Positions 26,409-36,000 are shown, counted from the first letter of the stretch. The stretch is 64,000 nucleotides of DNA from Agromyces rhizosphaerae (GCF_027925245.1 NZ_BSDP01000001.1:2542001-2606000); one strand, 5' to 3'. The notes: generated by a model from the sequence alone, not told the origin. Translations and numbers: made by a program.

Positions 26409-27569
26409 ATGCCGGACGAGTCGACCACCGAGCCGATGAGCCTGGGCGGGTTCCTCCGCTTCTACCTGCGCGGCGGGTACGTGATCCCGGTGCTGATCTC
26501 GCCGTTCGCCGGTCTCTTCTACGAGGCCGAGCCTGTCGGGATCGCGCTCATCGCCGCGGGCTTCCTCGTCGTCACGCTCGGGCTCGCGTTCGCGTCGTAC
26601 CGCCGGCACCATGCCGCGCGGCACTACGAGGCGCCGACCGTGCAGGCGGCGGGCGAGCTGCCGGCGTCGGCGCTGACGCCGCCCGACCGGCTCGAGCGCC
26701 GGCGAGGACTCGCGATCGTCTGGTGGGCGCTGGTGCTCGGCAGCGGCGCCGCGATCGTCTGGGGCTACGCCCTGCTCATCGGGGCGGGCGGATTCTCCGT
26801 CTCATCGACGCTGCTGCCGTACGAGCTCCTCGCAGTCGTCGTCGCCGTCGGCTGGTTCATGGTCGCGGCGCAGTTCGTGTGGATGCGACCGGTGCTCGCG
26901 CGGAACGCGCGGCTCGCCGCGAGGCATCCGGACGCCCTCGTGCTCACCGCGTACCAGGGCTACTCCGACGGCATCTCGTCGGGCGGGGTGCTCGACCAGG
27001 TCACCGACGCCGGCCGGGCGTGGTGGCGGGTCGGCCTGCCCATGATCTTCACGCTGGTCGTCGACGCCGACGGCATCGGGTTCTGGCGCGGCGGCCTGCG
27101 GCCCAGACGGCAGTACCACGTGCCGTGGCGTCTCGTCGCCCGCAGTGCACCGTCGTTCGTCACGACCGGCGACTCCCGGTCGACCGGACCGCGCCCGGGC
27201 GTCGAATTGACCTTCCGCGAGTACGACGGCGAGCTGTTCCTCGGGCTGCACGTCGTCGAGTTCCGCCCGGCCCGCGCAAACCTCTGGGTGGGCAACCCGT
27301 ACGGTTCGCGCGACGTCGTCGAGGCGGTCGCCGCCGCGATCGACGCCCGGCACCCCGAGGGCGACCGCCGGTTCCGCGGGTACACGATCGACGAACTGCG
27401 AGAGGTGATCGCGGAGCTGGAGTCCGACGGCGAGGACGAGATCGTCGCCGAGACGCTCGCCGAGGCGCGCGAGTGGATCGCGGCGCGCGGGGGCACGGCA
27501 CCGCCCGGTGGGGACTGGCTGCTGGAGCGTCTCGCCGCGGACGACTCGACCGCGCGCTCGCTCCCGTGA
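26409..27569 (+). CDS. membrane protein, first of a tandem paralogue pair
   Basis: Protein of 386 residues, unknown function. Two N-terminal helices (about 20-60), a cytoplasmic loop with GELPASALTPPDRLERRRGL, two more helices (about 100-155), then a soluble domain with ARHPDALVLTAYQGY, FTLVVDADGIGFWRG, RPRRQYHVPW and FRPARANLWVGNPYGSRDVV. Its C-terminal 60 residues (YTIDELREVIAELESDGEDE) are an acidic helix missing from the second copy. The next gene overlaps by four bases. Confidence 0.78.
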   Translation: MPDESTTEPMSLGGFLRFYLRGGYVIPVLISPFAGLFYEAEPVGIALIAAGFLVVTLGLAFASYRRHHAARHYEAPTVQAAGELPASALTPPDRLERRRGLAIVWWALVLGSGAAIVWGYALLIGAGGFSVSSTLLPYELLAVVVAVGWFMVAAQFVWMRPVLARNARLAARHPDALVLTAYQGYSDGISSGGVLDQVTDAGRAWWRVGLPMIFTLVVDADGIGFWRGGLRPRRQYHVPWRLVARSAPSFVTTGDSRSTGPRPGVELTFREYDGELFLGLHVVEFRPARANLWVGNPYGSRDVVEAVAAAIDARHPEGDRRFRGYTIDELREVIAELESDGEDEIVAETLAEAREWIAARGGTAPPGGDWLLERLAADDSTARSLP

Positions 27570-28531
27570 GGATGGTCCGGTTCCTGCGGTTCTGGGTGCG
27601 GCAACTCTTCTGGGTGCCGGTGCTGGTGGCGTCGCTGCTGGCGCCGGTCCTGGTGTTCGCATACGGCGTCGAGCCGGTGCAGGTCGTGCTGCTGGCGGTG
27701 GGGTTCCTCGTCGTCACGCTCGTGCTCGCGGCGGTGCCGTACCGCCGGAACCGCGCAGCCGGGCGATACTCGGGGCCTACCGCACAGGTCGCGGGCGAGC
27801 TGCCGGCGTCGGCGGTCACGCCTCCGGACCGGCTCGAGCGACGGCGGGGACTCGGCATCGTCTGGTGGACCCTGCTGCTCGGCAGCGGGGCGGCGATCGC
27901 GTGGTGGATCGTGGCGCTCGCCGGTGCCGGCGGATTCGTGACCGACGACGTGCTGCCGTACGACGTGGTCGCGCTCGTCGCCGCGCTCGCCTGGGCCGCG
28001 ATCGCGGTGCTGTTCGCGTGGCTGCGACCGGTGGCCGTGCGGAACGCGCGGCTCGCCGCGAGGCATCCGGATGCCCTGGTGCTCACCGCGTACCAGGGGT
28101 ACACGAACACGCTCGCGACGGGTACGACCCTCGCGGAGGTGACCGGTGACCGGCCTTCGAACTGGTGGTCGAGCCTGCCGATGGTCTTCACGCTGGTGGT
28201 CGACGCCGAGGGCATCGGATTCTGGCGCGGCATCCTGCGACCGCGACGGCAGTACCAGGTGCCGTGGGAGCTCGTCGCGCGCATCGACCCCGCGTACGTG
28301 AACGCCGGCGACCCCGCGGCAGGCCCGAAGCTCGGCGTGGAGCTCACCCTGCGCGAGCGCATCGACGAGGAGTTCGACGCCCTGCGCTACCTGGGGTTCC
28401 GGCCCGCGCGCGCGAACCTCTGGGTCGGCAGTCCGTACCGCTCGCGCGAGGTCGTCGAGTCGGTGGCCGCCGCGATCCAGGCGAGGCATCCCGAGGGGCC
28501 GGCCGCGGGCGGCGTGGGGGAGCGAGGCTGA
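27566..28531 (+). CDS. membrane protein, second of a tandem paralogue pair
   Basis: Protein of 321 residues clearly homologous along its length to the preceding gene: GELPASAVTPPDRLERRRGL, RNARLAARHPDALVLTAYQG, FTLVVDAEGIGFWRG, FRPARANLWVGSPYRSREVV. It lacks the acidic C-terminal extension. GTG 27566 overlaps the previous stop (GTGA); ATG 27572 is an alternative two codons in. The soluble domain following four helices may act as a PH-like or membrane-proximal module, but I do not recognise a family. Confidence 0.75.
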   Translation: MRMVRFLRFWVRQLFWVPVLVASLLAPVLVFAYGVEPVQVVLLAVGFLVVTLVLAAVPYRRNRAAGRYSGPTAQVAGELPASAVTPPDRLERRRGLGIVWWTLLLGSGAAIAWWIVALAGAGGFVTDDVLPYDVVALVAALAWAAIAVLFAWLRPVAVRNARLAARHPDALVLTAYQGYTNTLATGTTLAEVTGDRPSNWWSSLPMVFTLVVDAEGIGFWRGILRPRRQYQVPWELVARIDPAYVNAGDPAAGPKLGVELTLRERIDEEFDALRYLGFRPARANLWVGSPYRSREVVESVAAAIQARHPEGPAAGGVGERG

Positions 28532-28589
28532 CCCGGCGGCGCGATCGAGACCGGGCAGGATTCGAGAAGTCCGTCGAGCGGCGCGCGCG

Positions 28590-28595
28590 TAGCCT
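28590..28595 (+). promoter_or_regulatory. -10 box upstream of the DUF1801-like gene
   Basis: TAGCCT, about 57 bases upstream of ATG 28652; the leader ends with GGAAGGGACGACGG. Confidence 0.35.
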
Positions 28596-28651
28596 GAATC
28601 CGTCACGCCGGGCAGCGCCCGGGCACGCACGAACGGAAGGGACGACGGCGC

Positions 28652-29092
28652 ATGGCCGAGGAACAGGGCGGGTTCTCCGCCGACGAGAAGGCGGCGATGA
28701 AGCAGCGCGCCGAGGAGCTCCGCTCGACGAAGGGGCTGAAGGGCGCCGCGAAGCTCGCCCGGGAGCTCGAGGCGTGCATGGACGCGATCGACGCGCTGAC
28801 CGGCATCGACAGCGCAGTGGCGACGACCTTCCACCGGATCGTCTCCGAGGAGGCGCCGGACCTCAACCCGAAGACGTTCTACGGCTTCCCCGCGTGGGCC
28901 GACGCCGACGGCAAGGTCGTGATGTTCGTGCAGCCCAAGTCGAAGTTCGACACGCGCTACCCGACCGTGAACTTCGACGAGCACGCCAAGCTCGACGACG
29001 GCGCCATGTGGCCGACGTCGTTCGCGGTCGTCGAGGTGAACGACGACGTGGAGCGGGCGCTGCGCGAGCTGGTGGCGCGGGCGGTCGGCTGA
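28652..29092 (+). CDS. DUF1801/YdhG-like protein
   Basis: Soluble protein of 146 residues. An N-terminal Lys/Glu-rich helix (1-50) precedes a YdhG-like alpha/beta domain (FYGFPAWADADGKVVMFVQPK, FDTRYPTVNFDEHAKLDDGAMWP). Relatives include a Bacillus iron chaperone, but the family is mostly uncharacterised. ATG 28652 has a purine-rich ribosome site. Stands alone between unrelated membrane genes. Confidence 0.75.
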   Translation: MAEEQGGFSADEKAAMKQRAEELRSTKGLKGAAKLARELEACMDAIDALTGIDSAVATTFHRIVSEEAPDLNPKTFYGFPAWADADGKVVMFVQPKSKFDTRYPTVNFDEHAKLDDGAMWPTSFAVVEVNDDVERALRELVARAVG

Positions 29093-29157
29093 GGCCTGAT
29101 CGCGCACGGCCCGGTTCGCGCACCCACAGGTTGCCGAGCGCGTCGGGGTCGAACCGC

Positions 29158-29163
29158 GATACT
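29158..29163 (+). promoter_or_regulatory. -10 box of a leaderless promoter
   Basis: GATACT lies six bases before ATG 29170, with no ribosome site. Confidence 0.4.
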
Positions 29164-29169
29164 GGCGGG

Positions 29170-29778
29170 ATGACCCCGACCGACGCGCCCGACCGGGGCC
29201 TGCGACGCGCGGTGCTCATCGTCGCGATCCTGAACGGGGCCTACTTCGGCGTCGAGTTCGCGGTCGCCGTCGCGATCGGCTCGGTCTCGCTGCTCGCCGA
29301 CAGCGTCGACTTCCTCGAGGACGCGAGCGTCAACCTGCTCATCTTCTTCGCCGTGGCGTGGGCGGCGCGCACCCGCTCGCTCGTCGGCCGTGGTCTCGCC
29401 GTGCTCATCCTCGTGCCGGCCATCGCGACGATCTGGATCGCGGTCGCGAAGATCCTCGACCCCCAGCCGCCCGAGGTCGGCGCGCTCAGCCTGGCCGCCG
29501 CCGGCGCGCTCGCGATCAACCTGCTGAGCGCGGTGCTGCTGGTGCGGCACCGTCACCACGCGGGCTCGCTGCCGAAGGCGGCCTGGCTGTCGGCCCGCAA
29601 CGACGCGCTCGCGAACGTGGCGATCATCGCGGCGGCCCTCGTCACCCTCGTCTGGTCGTCGGGTTGGCCCGACATCGTCGTGGGCATCGGCATCGGTCTG
29701 CTGAACGCGGATGCGGCGCGCGCGGTGTGGCTCGCGGCGCGCGCCGAGCGGCCCGATGCCGAGGGTGCGGAGGCCTGA
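29170..29778 (+). CDS. short cation diffusion facilitator-like transporter
   Basis: Membrane protein of 202 residues with about six helices, matching the membrane domain of cation diffusion facilitators (SLLADSVDFLEDASVNLLIF in helix 2, SARNDALANVAIIAAALVTL in helix 5). The metal-site Asp residues are present in both, but the usual paired His positions are replaced (D in helix 2, N in helix 5), and the cytoplasmic C-terminal domain is missing. So metal specificity is uncertain and it may work as a heavy-metal or proton-coupled exporter of a reduced type. Confidence 0.75.
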   Translation: MTPTDAPDRGLRRAVLIVAILNGAYFGVEFAVAVAIGSVSLLADSVDFLEDASVNLLIFFAVAWAARTRSLVGRGLAVLILVPAIATIWIAVAKILDPQPPEVGALSLAAAGALAINLLSAVLLVRHRHHAGSLPKAAWLSARNDALANVAIIAAALVTLVWSSGWPDIVVGIGIGLLNADAARAVWLAARAERPDAEGAEA

Positions 29779-29793
29779 CTCACGGGCATCCGC

Positions 29794-30060
29794 TCAGGTG
29801 TGCCAGGGGAGCGGCGCGAAACCGCCGGGGCCGTGGGCATCGAGGAACGCCCGGTGCACGGCCTCGCACGAGCGGCGCAGTGTCGTGAAGGAGCCGACGG
29901 ATGCCTCGCCGAACCAGGCGCGGTACCCGACCTCGTCACCGCGGCGCACGATCGTGACCCGGCCGTACTCGCGGCCGAGCGAGTCGATCAGCACCCAGTG
30001 GCCGGCTGCCGGCTCGGATGCTGCGAGGATGGGATGCCATCGCGAAGGGGCCTCGGGCAC
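29794..30060 (-). CDS. small hypothetical protein
   Basis: Protein of 88 residues starting at GTG 30060 with GGAGCATGC just upstream. It contains YGRVTIVRRGDEVGYRAWFG, which looks like a small beta-barrel, and then a helix with EAVHRAFLDAHG. No family recognised. The longer upstream frame is a shadow. The next gene on the same strand starts 89 bases upstream. Confidence 0.6.
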   Translation of the reverse strand: MPEAPSRWHPILAASEPAAGHWVLIDSLGREYGRVTIVRRGDEVGYRAWFGEASVGSFTTLRRSCEAVHRAFLDAHGPGGFAPLPWHT

Positions 30061-30148
30061 GCATGCTCCTCGTCGTCTCGACCGTCTCGGAGCGCGCCGG
30101 CCCGCGCGAGTCGATTCTACGTCGGCACCCCCGACGCCGCCCCGGGCG

Positions 30149-30409
30149 TCAGCTCCAGCCGATCGCGTGCGACCAGCCCGCGATGTAGGCCTGATCGTGC
30201 TCACGCAGCCGCACGCCCCGCAGCGCGCGCGGGTCGCCGTCGACCTCGCACAGCTCGAGAATGCGGCGCACGAGTCCCTCGCGCAGCGGCGCATCGAGGT
30301 CCTCGAGCACCTCGCGCCGGAGCTCGCTCTCGAGCATTGGCCACCAGAGGCCCACCGGTGGCAGTGCCGCGGCGTCGTGCGAGCGGTGGCTGCCCAGTGT
30401 GTCTGTCAT
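30149..30409 (-). CDS. small hypothetical protein
   Basis: Protein of 86 residues, acidic, helical, no cysteines and no membrane segment. It ends DQAYIAGWSHAIGWS. A three-helix fold is likely from the pattern LESELRREVLEDLDAPLREG and VRRILELCEVDG. Function unknown. It sits between the Lrp-type regulator and the 88-residue gene on the same strand. Confidence 0.6.
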   Translation of the reverse strand: MTDTLGSHRSHDAAALPPVGLWWPMLESELRREVLEDLDAPLREGLVRRILELCEVDGDPRALRGVRLREHDQAYIAGWSHAIGWS

Positions 30410-30473
30410 CGGTTCGACGCTACGTGGTGCCCACCCCCGGGGATAGGGACTTGACTTCGTGTGACGCCCGCGA

Positions 30474-30977
30474 TCACAGGGGGGTGCGCAGCCCCGCCGA
30501 CAGCGCGCTGTGGTGTTCGAACACCAGGTGGGTCTCGGTCAGCGCGACCGCGGGGTTCGCCGACAGGTTGTTGAGCACGAACTCCCGCACGTGCTCGCTG
30601 TCGCGCACCCGCACGTGGATGAGGAAGTCCTCCGCGCCGCCCAGGAAGAACAGCTGGGCGACCTCGGGCTGGCGCCGCAGTTCGTCGGAGATCTGCCCCA
30701 TGAGGTGCCGGGCGCCCGCGCGGATGCGCACGCTCACGAGCGCCTGCAGCGTGTAGCCGAGCGCCCTCGGGTCGATCTCGGCGGTGTAGCGCACGATGAC
30801 GCCGCGGTCGCGGAGCGCCTTCACGCGGGCCAGGCAGGTCGACGGCGAGACGCCGACCGCGCGCGCGAGGTCGACGTTCGAGACGCGCGCGTTGTCGTGC
30901 AGGTGGGCGATGATCTCGCGGTCGACGTCGTCGAGCACGACCGCCTGGTCGCTGCGGATCTGCGGTGCGTCCGGCAC
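30474..30977 (-). CDS. Lrp/AsnC-family regulator
   Basis: Regulator of 167 residues. The N-terminal helix-turn-helix (17-70) shows DREIIAHLHDNARVSNVDLA and VSPSTCLARVKALRDRGVI. The RAM/ASNC effector domain (80-155) has YTLQALVSVRIRAG, FFLGGAEDFLIHVRV and the C-terminal strand with TETHLVFEHH. It is divergent from alanine dehydrogenase, the same arrangement as the mycobacterial AldR-Ald pair, so it probably controls ald in response to an amino acid. A perfect inverted repeat lies in the shared promoter. Confidence 0.92.
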   Translation of the reverse strand: MPDAPQIRSDQAVVLDDVDREIIAHLHDNARVSNVDLARAVGVSPSTCLARVKALRDRGVIVRYTAEIDPRALGYTLQALVSVRIRAGARHLMGQISDELRRQPEVAQLFFLGGAEDFLIHVRVRDSEHVREFVLNNLSANPAVALTETHLVFEHHSALSAGLRTPL

Positions 30978-30995
30978 TCGGGCCTCCGATTTCGC

Positions 30996-31016
30996 ACGGA
31001 TGCCCGGTGCATCCGT
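30996..31016. promoter_or_regulatory. inverted repeat in the Lrp-ald promoter
   Basis: ACGGATGC-ccggt-GCATCCGT, 8-bp perfect arms with a 5-base centre, near the 5' end of the Lrp gene. A candidate binding site for the regulator. It also contains the window-wide octamer core, so it may be coincidental. Confidence 0.4.
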
Positions 31017-31106
31017 TCTCTACCGAATGATATGCGGATATGGTTCCCATTTGACGAACATCAGGGGATGATGAACCCACATTCCCCCATGAGATTCGGA
31101 GTAGGC

Positions 31107-32204
31107 ATGCACGTCGGCGTCCCGGCTGAGGTCAAGAACAACGAGTTCCGCGTCGCGGTCACGCCCGCGGGCGCGCACGCGCTCGGCGAGCGCGGCCACC
31201 GCGTCAGCGTGCAGGCCGGCGCCGGCGTGGGCGCCGGCTACAGCGACGACGAGTACCGCACGGCCGGGGCCGAGATCGTCGAGACCGCCGAGGAGGCGTG
31301 GGCCGCCGAGCTCGTGCTGAAGGTCAAGGAGCCGGTCGCCTCGGAGTACGGGTTCCTCCGCCCCGACCTCGTGCTGTTCACCTACCTGCACCTCGCCGCC
31401 GACCGTCCGCTGACCGAGGCGCTCATCGCCGCCGGTACGACCGCGATCGCGTACGAGACCGTGCAGCTGCCCGACCGCAGCCTGCCGCTGCTGACCCCGA
31501 TGAGCGAGGTCGCCGGCCGGCTCGCTCCGCAGGAGGGCGCCGCCCACCTGCACGCGTCGAAGGGCGGCCGCGGCGTGCTGCTCGCGGGGGTGCCCGGCAC
31601 GGCCAAGGCAAAGGTCGTCGTCGTCGGCGGCGGCGTCGCCGGCGAGCAGGCGGCGATGACCGCGCTCGGCCTCGGCGCCGACGTGACGGTGCTCGACGTG
31701 TCGCTCCCGCGCCTGCGCGACCTCGACGCCCGCTACCACGGCCAGATCCGCACGCTCGCCTCCTCGCCGTACGAGGTGGCGCGCCAGGTGCGCGACGCCG
31801 ACCTCGTGATCGGCGCGGTGCTGGTGCCCGGCGCGGCCGCGCCGAAGGTCGTCACCGACGACATGGTGAAGACGATGAAGCCGGGCGCGGTGCTCGTCGA
31901 CATCGCGATCGACCAGGGCGGATGCTTCGAGGGGTCGCGCCCCACGACCCACGCCGAGCCGACCTACCGGGTGCACGACGCGGTGTTCTACTGCGTCGCG
32001 AACATGCCGGGCGCGGTGCCCGCCACCTCGACGCCGGCGCTCACGAACGCGACGCTGCCGTACGCGCTGGCGATCGCCGAGCACGGCGCGGAGGTCGCGA
32101 TGGCGCACGACGCGGCGCTCGCGAAGGGGCTCAGCACGACCGCGGGTCGCCTCGTCAACGAGTCGGTCGCGCGGTCGCACGGCATCGACCTCGCGACGGC
32201 CTGA
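31107..32204 (+). CDS. ald: alanine dehydrogenase
   Basis: NAD-dependent enzyme of 365 residues interconverting L-alanine and pyruvate plus ammonia. Motifs: VGVPAEVKNNEFRVAVTPAG at the start with substrate Arg, LKVKEPVASEYGFL with the catalytic Lys, YLHLAADRP with the catalytic His, and the Rossmann motif VVVVGGGVAGEQAAMTA. DIAIDQGGCFEGSRPTTH holds the catalytic Asp. ATG 31107 follows GGAG; an in-frame ATG 18 bases upstream is possible. Divergent Lrp-type gene suggests induction by alanine. Confidence 0.97.
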   Translation: MHVGVPAEVKNNEFRVAVTPAGAHALGERGHRVSVQAGAGVGAGYSDDEYRTAGAEIVETAEEAWAAELVLKVKEPVASEYGFLRPDLVLFTYLHLAADRPLTEALIAAGTTAIAYETVQLPDRSLPLLTPMSEVAGRLAPQEGAAHLHASKGGRGVLLAGVPGTAKAKVVVVGGGVAGEQAAMTALGLGADVTVLDVSLPRLRDLDARYHGQIRTLASSPYEVARQVRDADLVIGAVLVPGAAAPKVVTDDMVKTMKPGAVLVDIAIDQGGCFEGSRPTTHAEPTYRVHDAVFYCVANMPGAVPATSTPALTNATLPYALAIAEHGAEVAMAHDAALAKGLSTTAGRLVNESVARSHGIDLATA

Positions 32205-32241
32205 ATGCATCGACCCGAGCGTTGCGACCCGGGAGTGGGCG

Positions 32242-32550
32242 TCAGGCGAGGGAGAGGAAGAGCTTCTCGACCTCGTCGGGCGTGAGGCGGTGCGGCTCGG
32301 CGGCCTCGCCCGAGGCATCCGCGTCGTCGATGAGCACGCAGTCGCGCATGGCCTGCGAGATGATCGCGAAGCCCGCCTTGTCGAGCGCGCTCGAGACCGC
32401 CGCGAGCTGGGTGACGACCGTGCGGCAGTCGCCGCCCGACTCCACCGCGTCGATGACCGCGTTGAGCTGCCCGCGGGCGCGCTTCAGCCGGTTCGCGATG
32501 CGCCGCTGCGCGTCGGACCCCGGGGTCGTCGCGGAGTACTGCGTGGTCAT
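32242..32550 (-). CDS. CsoR-family regulator, CstR-like (persulfide type)
   Basis: Helical repressor of 102 residues. RRIANRLKRARGQLNAVIDA at 16-35 is the family signature. Cys42 and Cys71 are conserved and 29 apart. The third copper ligand, a His four residues before the second Cys, is Ala67 here. This is the pattern of CstR persulfide sensors rather than copper CsoR. It lies 35 bases downstream of a rhodanese on the same strand, as in persulfide operons. ATG 32550 has AGGAGCGAGC upstream; two earlier in-frame starts (32583, 32589) overlap the rhodanese stop region. Confidence 0.82.
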   Translation of the reverse strand: MTTQYSATTPGSDAQRRIANRLKRARGQLNAVIDAVESGGDCRTVVTQLAAVSSALDKAGFAIISQAMRDCVLIDDADASGEAAEPHRLTPDEVEKLFLSLA

Positions 32551-32585
32551 GCTCGCTCCTGCCGTCGCACTGTTGCCGGACATGG

Positions 32586-32894
32586 TCACTTCGCCGATCC
32601 GAGCTCGACCGGCAGGCCGTCACGGTACCACTCGGTGATGCCGCCGGCGACGTTGATCACGTCGTAGCCCTGCTGCTCGAGGTACTCGGTCACGCGCGAT
32701 GAGCGTCCGCCCGACGCGCACATGATGTAGACGGTGCCCTCACGGGGGACCTCGCCGATGCGCTGGGCGAGCACGCTCATGGGGATGTTCGTCGCGCCGC
32801 GCACGCTGGCGGCCTCGACCTCCTCGACCTCGCGGACGTCGATGATCGTGGCACCGTCGATCGTGGCGAGGGCGGTGGGGGTGATGGATCGCAT
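32586..32894 (-). CDS. single-domain rhodanese sulfurtransferase
   Basis: Cytoplasmic sulfurtransferase of 102 residues. The rhodanese fold shows TIIDVREVEEVEAASVRGAT and the active loop CASGGRSS with Cys59, which carries persulfide. ATG 32894 follows GGAAGGA at good spacing. The upstream promoter contains a CsoR-family operator. With the regulator it forms a two-gene persulfide-handling operon; no copper exporter or persulfide dioxygenase lies adjacent. Confidence 0.9.
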   Translation of the reverse strand: MRSITPTALATIDGATIIDVREVEEVEAASVRGATNIPMSVLAQRIGEVPREGTVYIMCASGGRSSRVTEYLEQQGYDVINVAGGITEWYRDGLPVELGSAK

Positions 32895-32927
32895 GTGGGA
32901 TTCCTTCCGCGTGAGGAGGGCGGCTGT

Positions 32928-32942
32928 ATACCCCTAGGGTAT
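32928..32942 (-). promoter_or_regulatory. CsoR/CstR-type operator overlapping the rhodanese promoter
   Basis: ATACCC-CTA-GGGTAT is the classic GC-centred, AT-flanked inverted repeat bound by CsoR-family repressors. On the minus strand TATACA (32930-32925) is the probable -10 box, so the operator overlaps the promoter. A second inverted repeat, GAATAC-N7-GTATTC, lies at 32945-32963. Confidence 0.65.
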
Positions 32943-33017
32943 CCGAATACGGCATGGGTATTCAAATCCATGATACGGAGTGCGGCGATGCTCCCGGGAA
33001 TCCGTCCCGGGCGAACG

Positions 33018-33023
33018 TATGGT
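33018..33023 (+). promoter_or_regulatory. -10 box of a leaderless promoter for the large helicase-like gene
   Basis: TATGGT ends six bases before an in-frame GTG at 33030. This sets the start of the 1263-residue protein. Confidence 0.45.
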
Positions 33024-33029
33024 GTCGGT

Positions 33030-36000
33030 GTGCGCCGCCTCGACATGCATCACGACGACGAGGGACTCGTCGGCGCGTCGGGCGACGGCGCGTCCGCCTT
33101 CGCGCCCCCTGCGGCGGTGCCCGACGCGGACGAGGGCCACACGGGCGACAGGGGCGGGGCGGATGCCGCCGGCACGACGGCCGACCCCGAGTGGCGCAAC
33201 TGGCGCGAGGAGCTCGGGCGGGCCGGCGGGCGCTCGCCGCTGTTGCGCTTCGTCGACACGCCGCGCACCCGCATCGAGCTCTCCACGACGCACCCGGGAG
33301 GCCTGCCCCAGTTCATCACCGGCAAGTCGACGCTGCTCTCGAGCCTCATCCGCGACGAGCTCGCGCTGCGCAACGCCCGGCTGGCCGCGGCCGAGATCAC
33401 CCAGAAGGGCATCGAGCTGCGGAGCGTCCGCGGCATCGAGGGCGTGCACCTCGCGATCGGGCTCGCGAAGTGGCGCTTCGACGGCACCGAGCACCTCGCG
33501 CCCGTGCTGCTGCGGCCGCTGGCCATCCGCCGCTACGGCCGCGACTTCGAGCTGAAGCTCAAGGGGCAGCCGTTCCTGAACCCGGCGCTCGCCCGCGCCC
33601 TGCGCGACCAGTTCCAGATCTCGCTCGACGCCGAGTCGTTCGTTTCCCTCGCGATCAGCAACGGCGCGTTCAAGCCCCAGCCCGTGATCGACCGGCTGCG
33701 CGGGCTCACCTCCCACCTCCCATGGTTCAGCGTGTCGCCCCGACTGGTCGTGTCGACGTTCGCCGAGGTCGGCCCGGCGATGGTGGCGGATGCCGCGGAG
33801 CTCGACCACCCCGTGATCGACGCCGTGGCGGGCAACGCCTCGGCACGGGCATCCGTCGAGGCCGCCTACGAGCCCGTCGTCTCGGTCGGCCAGGACCACC
33901 GCTCGCCCGCGACCGACACCCTCGTGCACGACGCGGACCCCGAGCAGGAGCACGTGATCGCCCAGATCGAGGCGGGCTCGTCGATCGTCGTCGAGACGCT
34001 GCCGGGCACCGGCGGGTCGCAGACCATCGTGAACGCCATCGGCGCGCTCGTGCAGCGACACCGGCGCGTGCTCGTAGTCGGTGCGCGACGCGCCAGCCTC
34101 GACGGCATCGCGCACCGGCTCGGCGAGGTCGGGCTCGGCGGCGCGGCCGTCACGACGACCACGCTGCGCCGCGACCTGGTGAAGTCGATCTCGCGCAACG
34201 AGAAGGCCGTGAAGCCGCGCGTGGCCGACGTCGACGACGCGCTCGTGCGCCTGCGCAAGGTGCTGCTCGACTACCGTGGCGCGCTCACCCGGCGCGACCC
34301 CGGCTTCCGGGTCTCGGTGCTCGAGGCGCTCGGCGAGCTCGCGCGGCTCTCGCTGCTGCCCGACCCGCCGTCGACGACCGCGCGCCTGGATCGCGCCTCG
34401 CTCGAGCGCCTCGCCGGCGACCGCGGCCAGGTCGCGGCCGACCTCGTGCGCGCTGCCGAGCTCGGCGAGTTCAGGTACGGCCCGGGCGACTCGCCCTGGT
34501 ACGGGGCGTCGTTCACGTCGTCGGAGGAGGCCGCGTCGGCCCACGAGCTGGCCAAGCGGCTGCAGTCGAGCGACCTGCCGCGACTGCTCGAGCGCGCGAG
34601 TGCGGTGATCTCGACCACGAGCCTCAGGCCGTTCGAGTCGGTCGCCGAGCTCGGGGTGTTCCTCCGGCTCCTGCTCGACATCCGCGAGACGCTCGACCGC
34701 TTCCAGCCCTCGGTGTACGACCGCCCGCTCGGCGAGCTCATCGCGGCCACCTCGGCCCGGCGCGACTCGCGCGGCATGTCGGGGGCGAACCGTCGTCGGC
34801 TGCGTCGTCACGCGATGGAGTTCGTCCGGCCCGGCGTGCACGTCGGCGACCTGAACGGCGCGCTCCGCCGCATCCAGCAGCAGCGCACGCTCTGGAACCG
34901 CTACTCGACCGCCGGCTCGATCCCCGGGGTGCCCGTCGGCGTCGCCGACCTGCACGTGCTCTTCCAGCACGTCTCCTCCGACCTCGCGACCCTCGACACG
35001 CCCCTCGGCACGGTCGGCACGGACCGCGAGCTGGCGCAGCGGCCGATCCGCGAGCTCGTCGCGACCATGTCGGGGCTCGCCGCGGAGTCCGAGGTGCTCG
35101 CGAACCTGCAGGAGCGCACCGCGCTGCTCGGAACGCTGCGCGAGCTGGAGCTCGACCCGCTGCTGGTCGACCTCTCGCGGCGGCACGTGCCGCAGGAGCG
35201 GGTCGCTGCCGAGCTCGAGCTGGCCTGGTGGCAGTCGGTGCTCGAATCGCTGCTCGCCGGCGACGCCGCGCTGCTCGGCGCCAACACGGCGGTGCTCGAC
35301 CGCCTCGAGGCGGACTTCCGGCTGGTCGACGACGCCCACGCGGGCAGCGCCGGGGCGCAGCTCGCGTGGCAGCTCGCAGAGTCGTGGAAGGTCGGCATCG
35401 TCGACTGGCCCGAGGAGGCGGAACAGCTCCGCGCGCTGCTGCGCGCCGACCGGGCGACCGCGAGCCGGCTGCACGAGGCCGCGCCGCACCTGTTCCGGGC
35501 GCTCGCGCCCGTCTGGCTCGCCTCGCCGTACGACGTGGGCGCCATCGACGACCGCATCGCGTTCGACACCGTGATCCTCGTCGACGCGGCCGCGACGACC
35601 TTCGCCGAGAACCTCGGCGCGATCCGCCGCGCCAAGCAGGTCGTCGCGTTCGGCGACCCCGTCACGCAGACGCCGACGCCGTTCGAGACCGGCATCCCCG
35701 ACCCCGACGTCGAGGACGGCGGGCAGCCCGCGGCGCAGGGCGACCCCGACGCGCGGCAGGCCGAGTCCGCGCTCGCCCGCCTGGGCGAGCTGCTGCCGAC
35801 GCTCACCCTCACGCGCAGCTACCGCGCCGGCGGCGAGGACCTCGCGGAGCTCGTCAACCACCGCTACTACGACGGGCGCATCGACTCGCTGCCGTGGGCC
35901 GGCAGCTTCCTCGGCCACGGCAGCCTGAACCTGCACTTCCTCGACGGCTCGGGCCTGCCCGACCCGCGCACGGGCACCGTCGAGAGCGTCGACATGGAGG

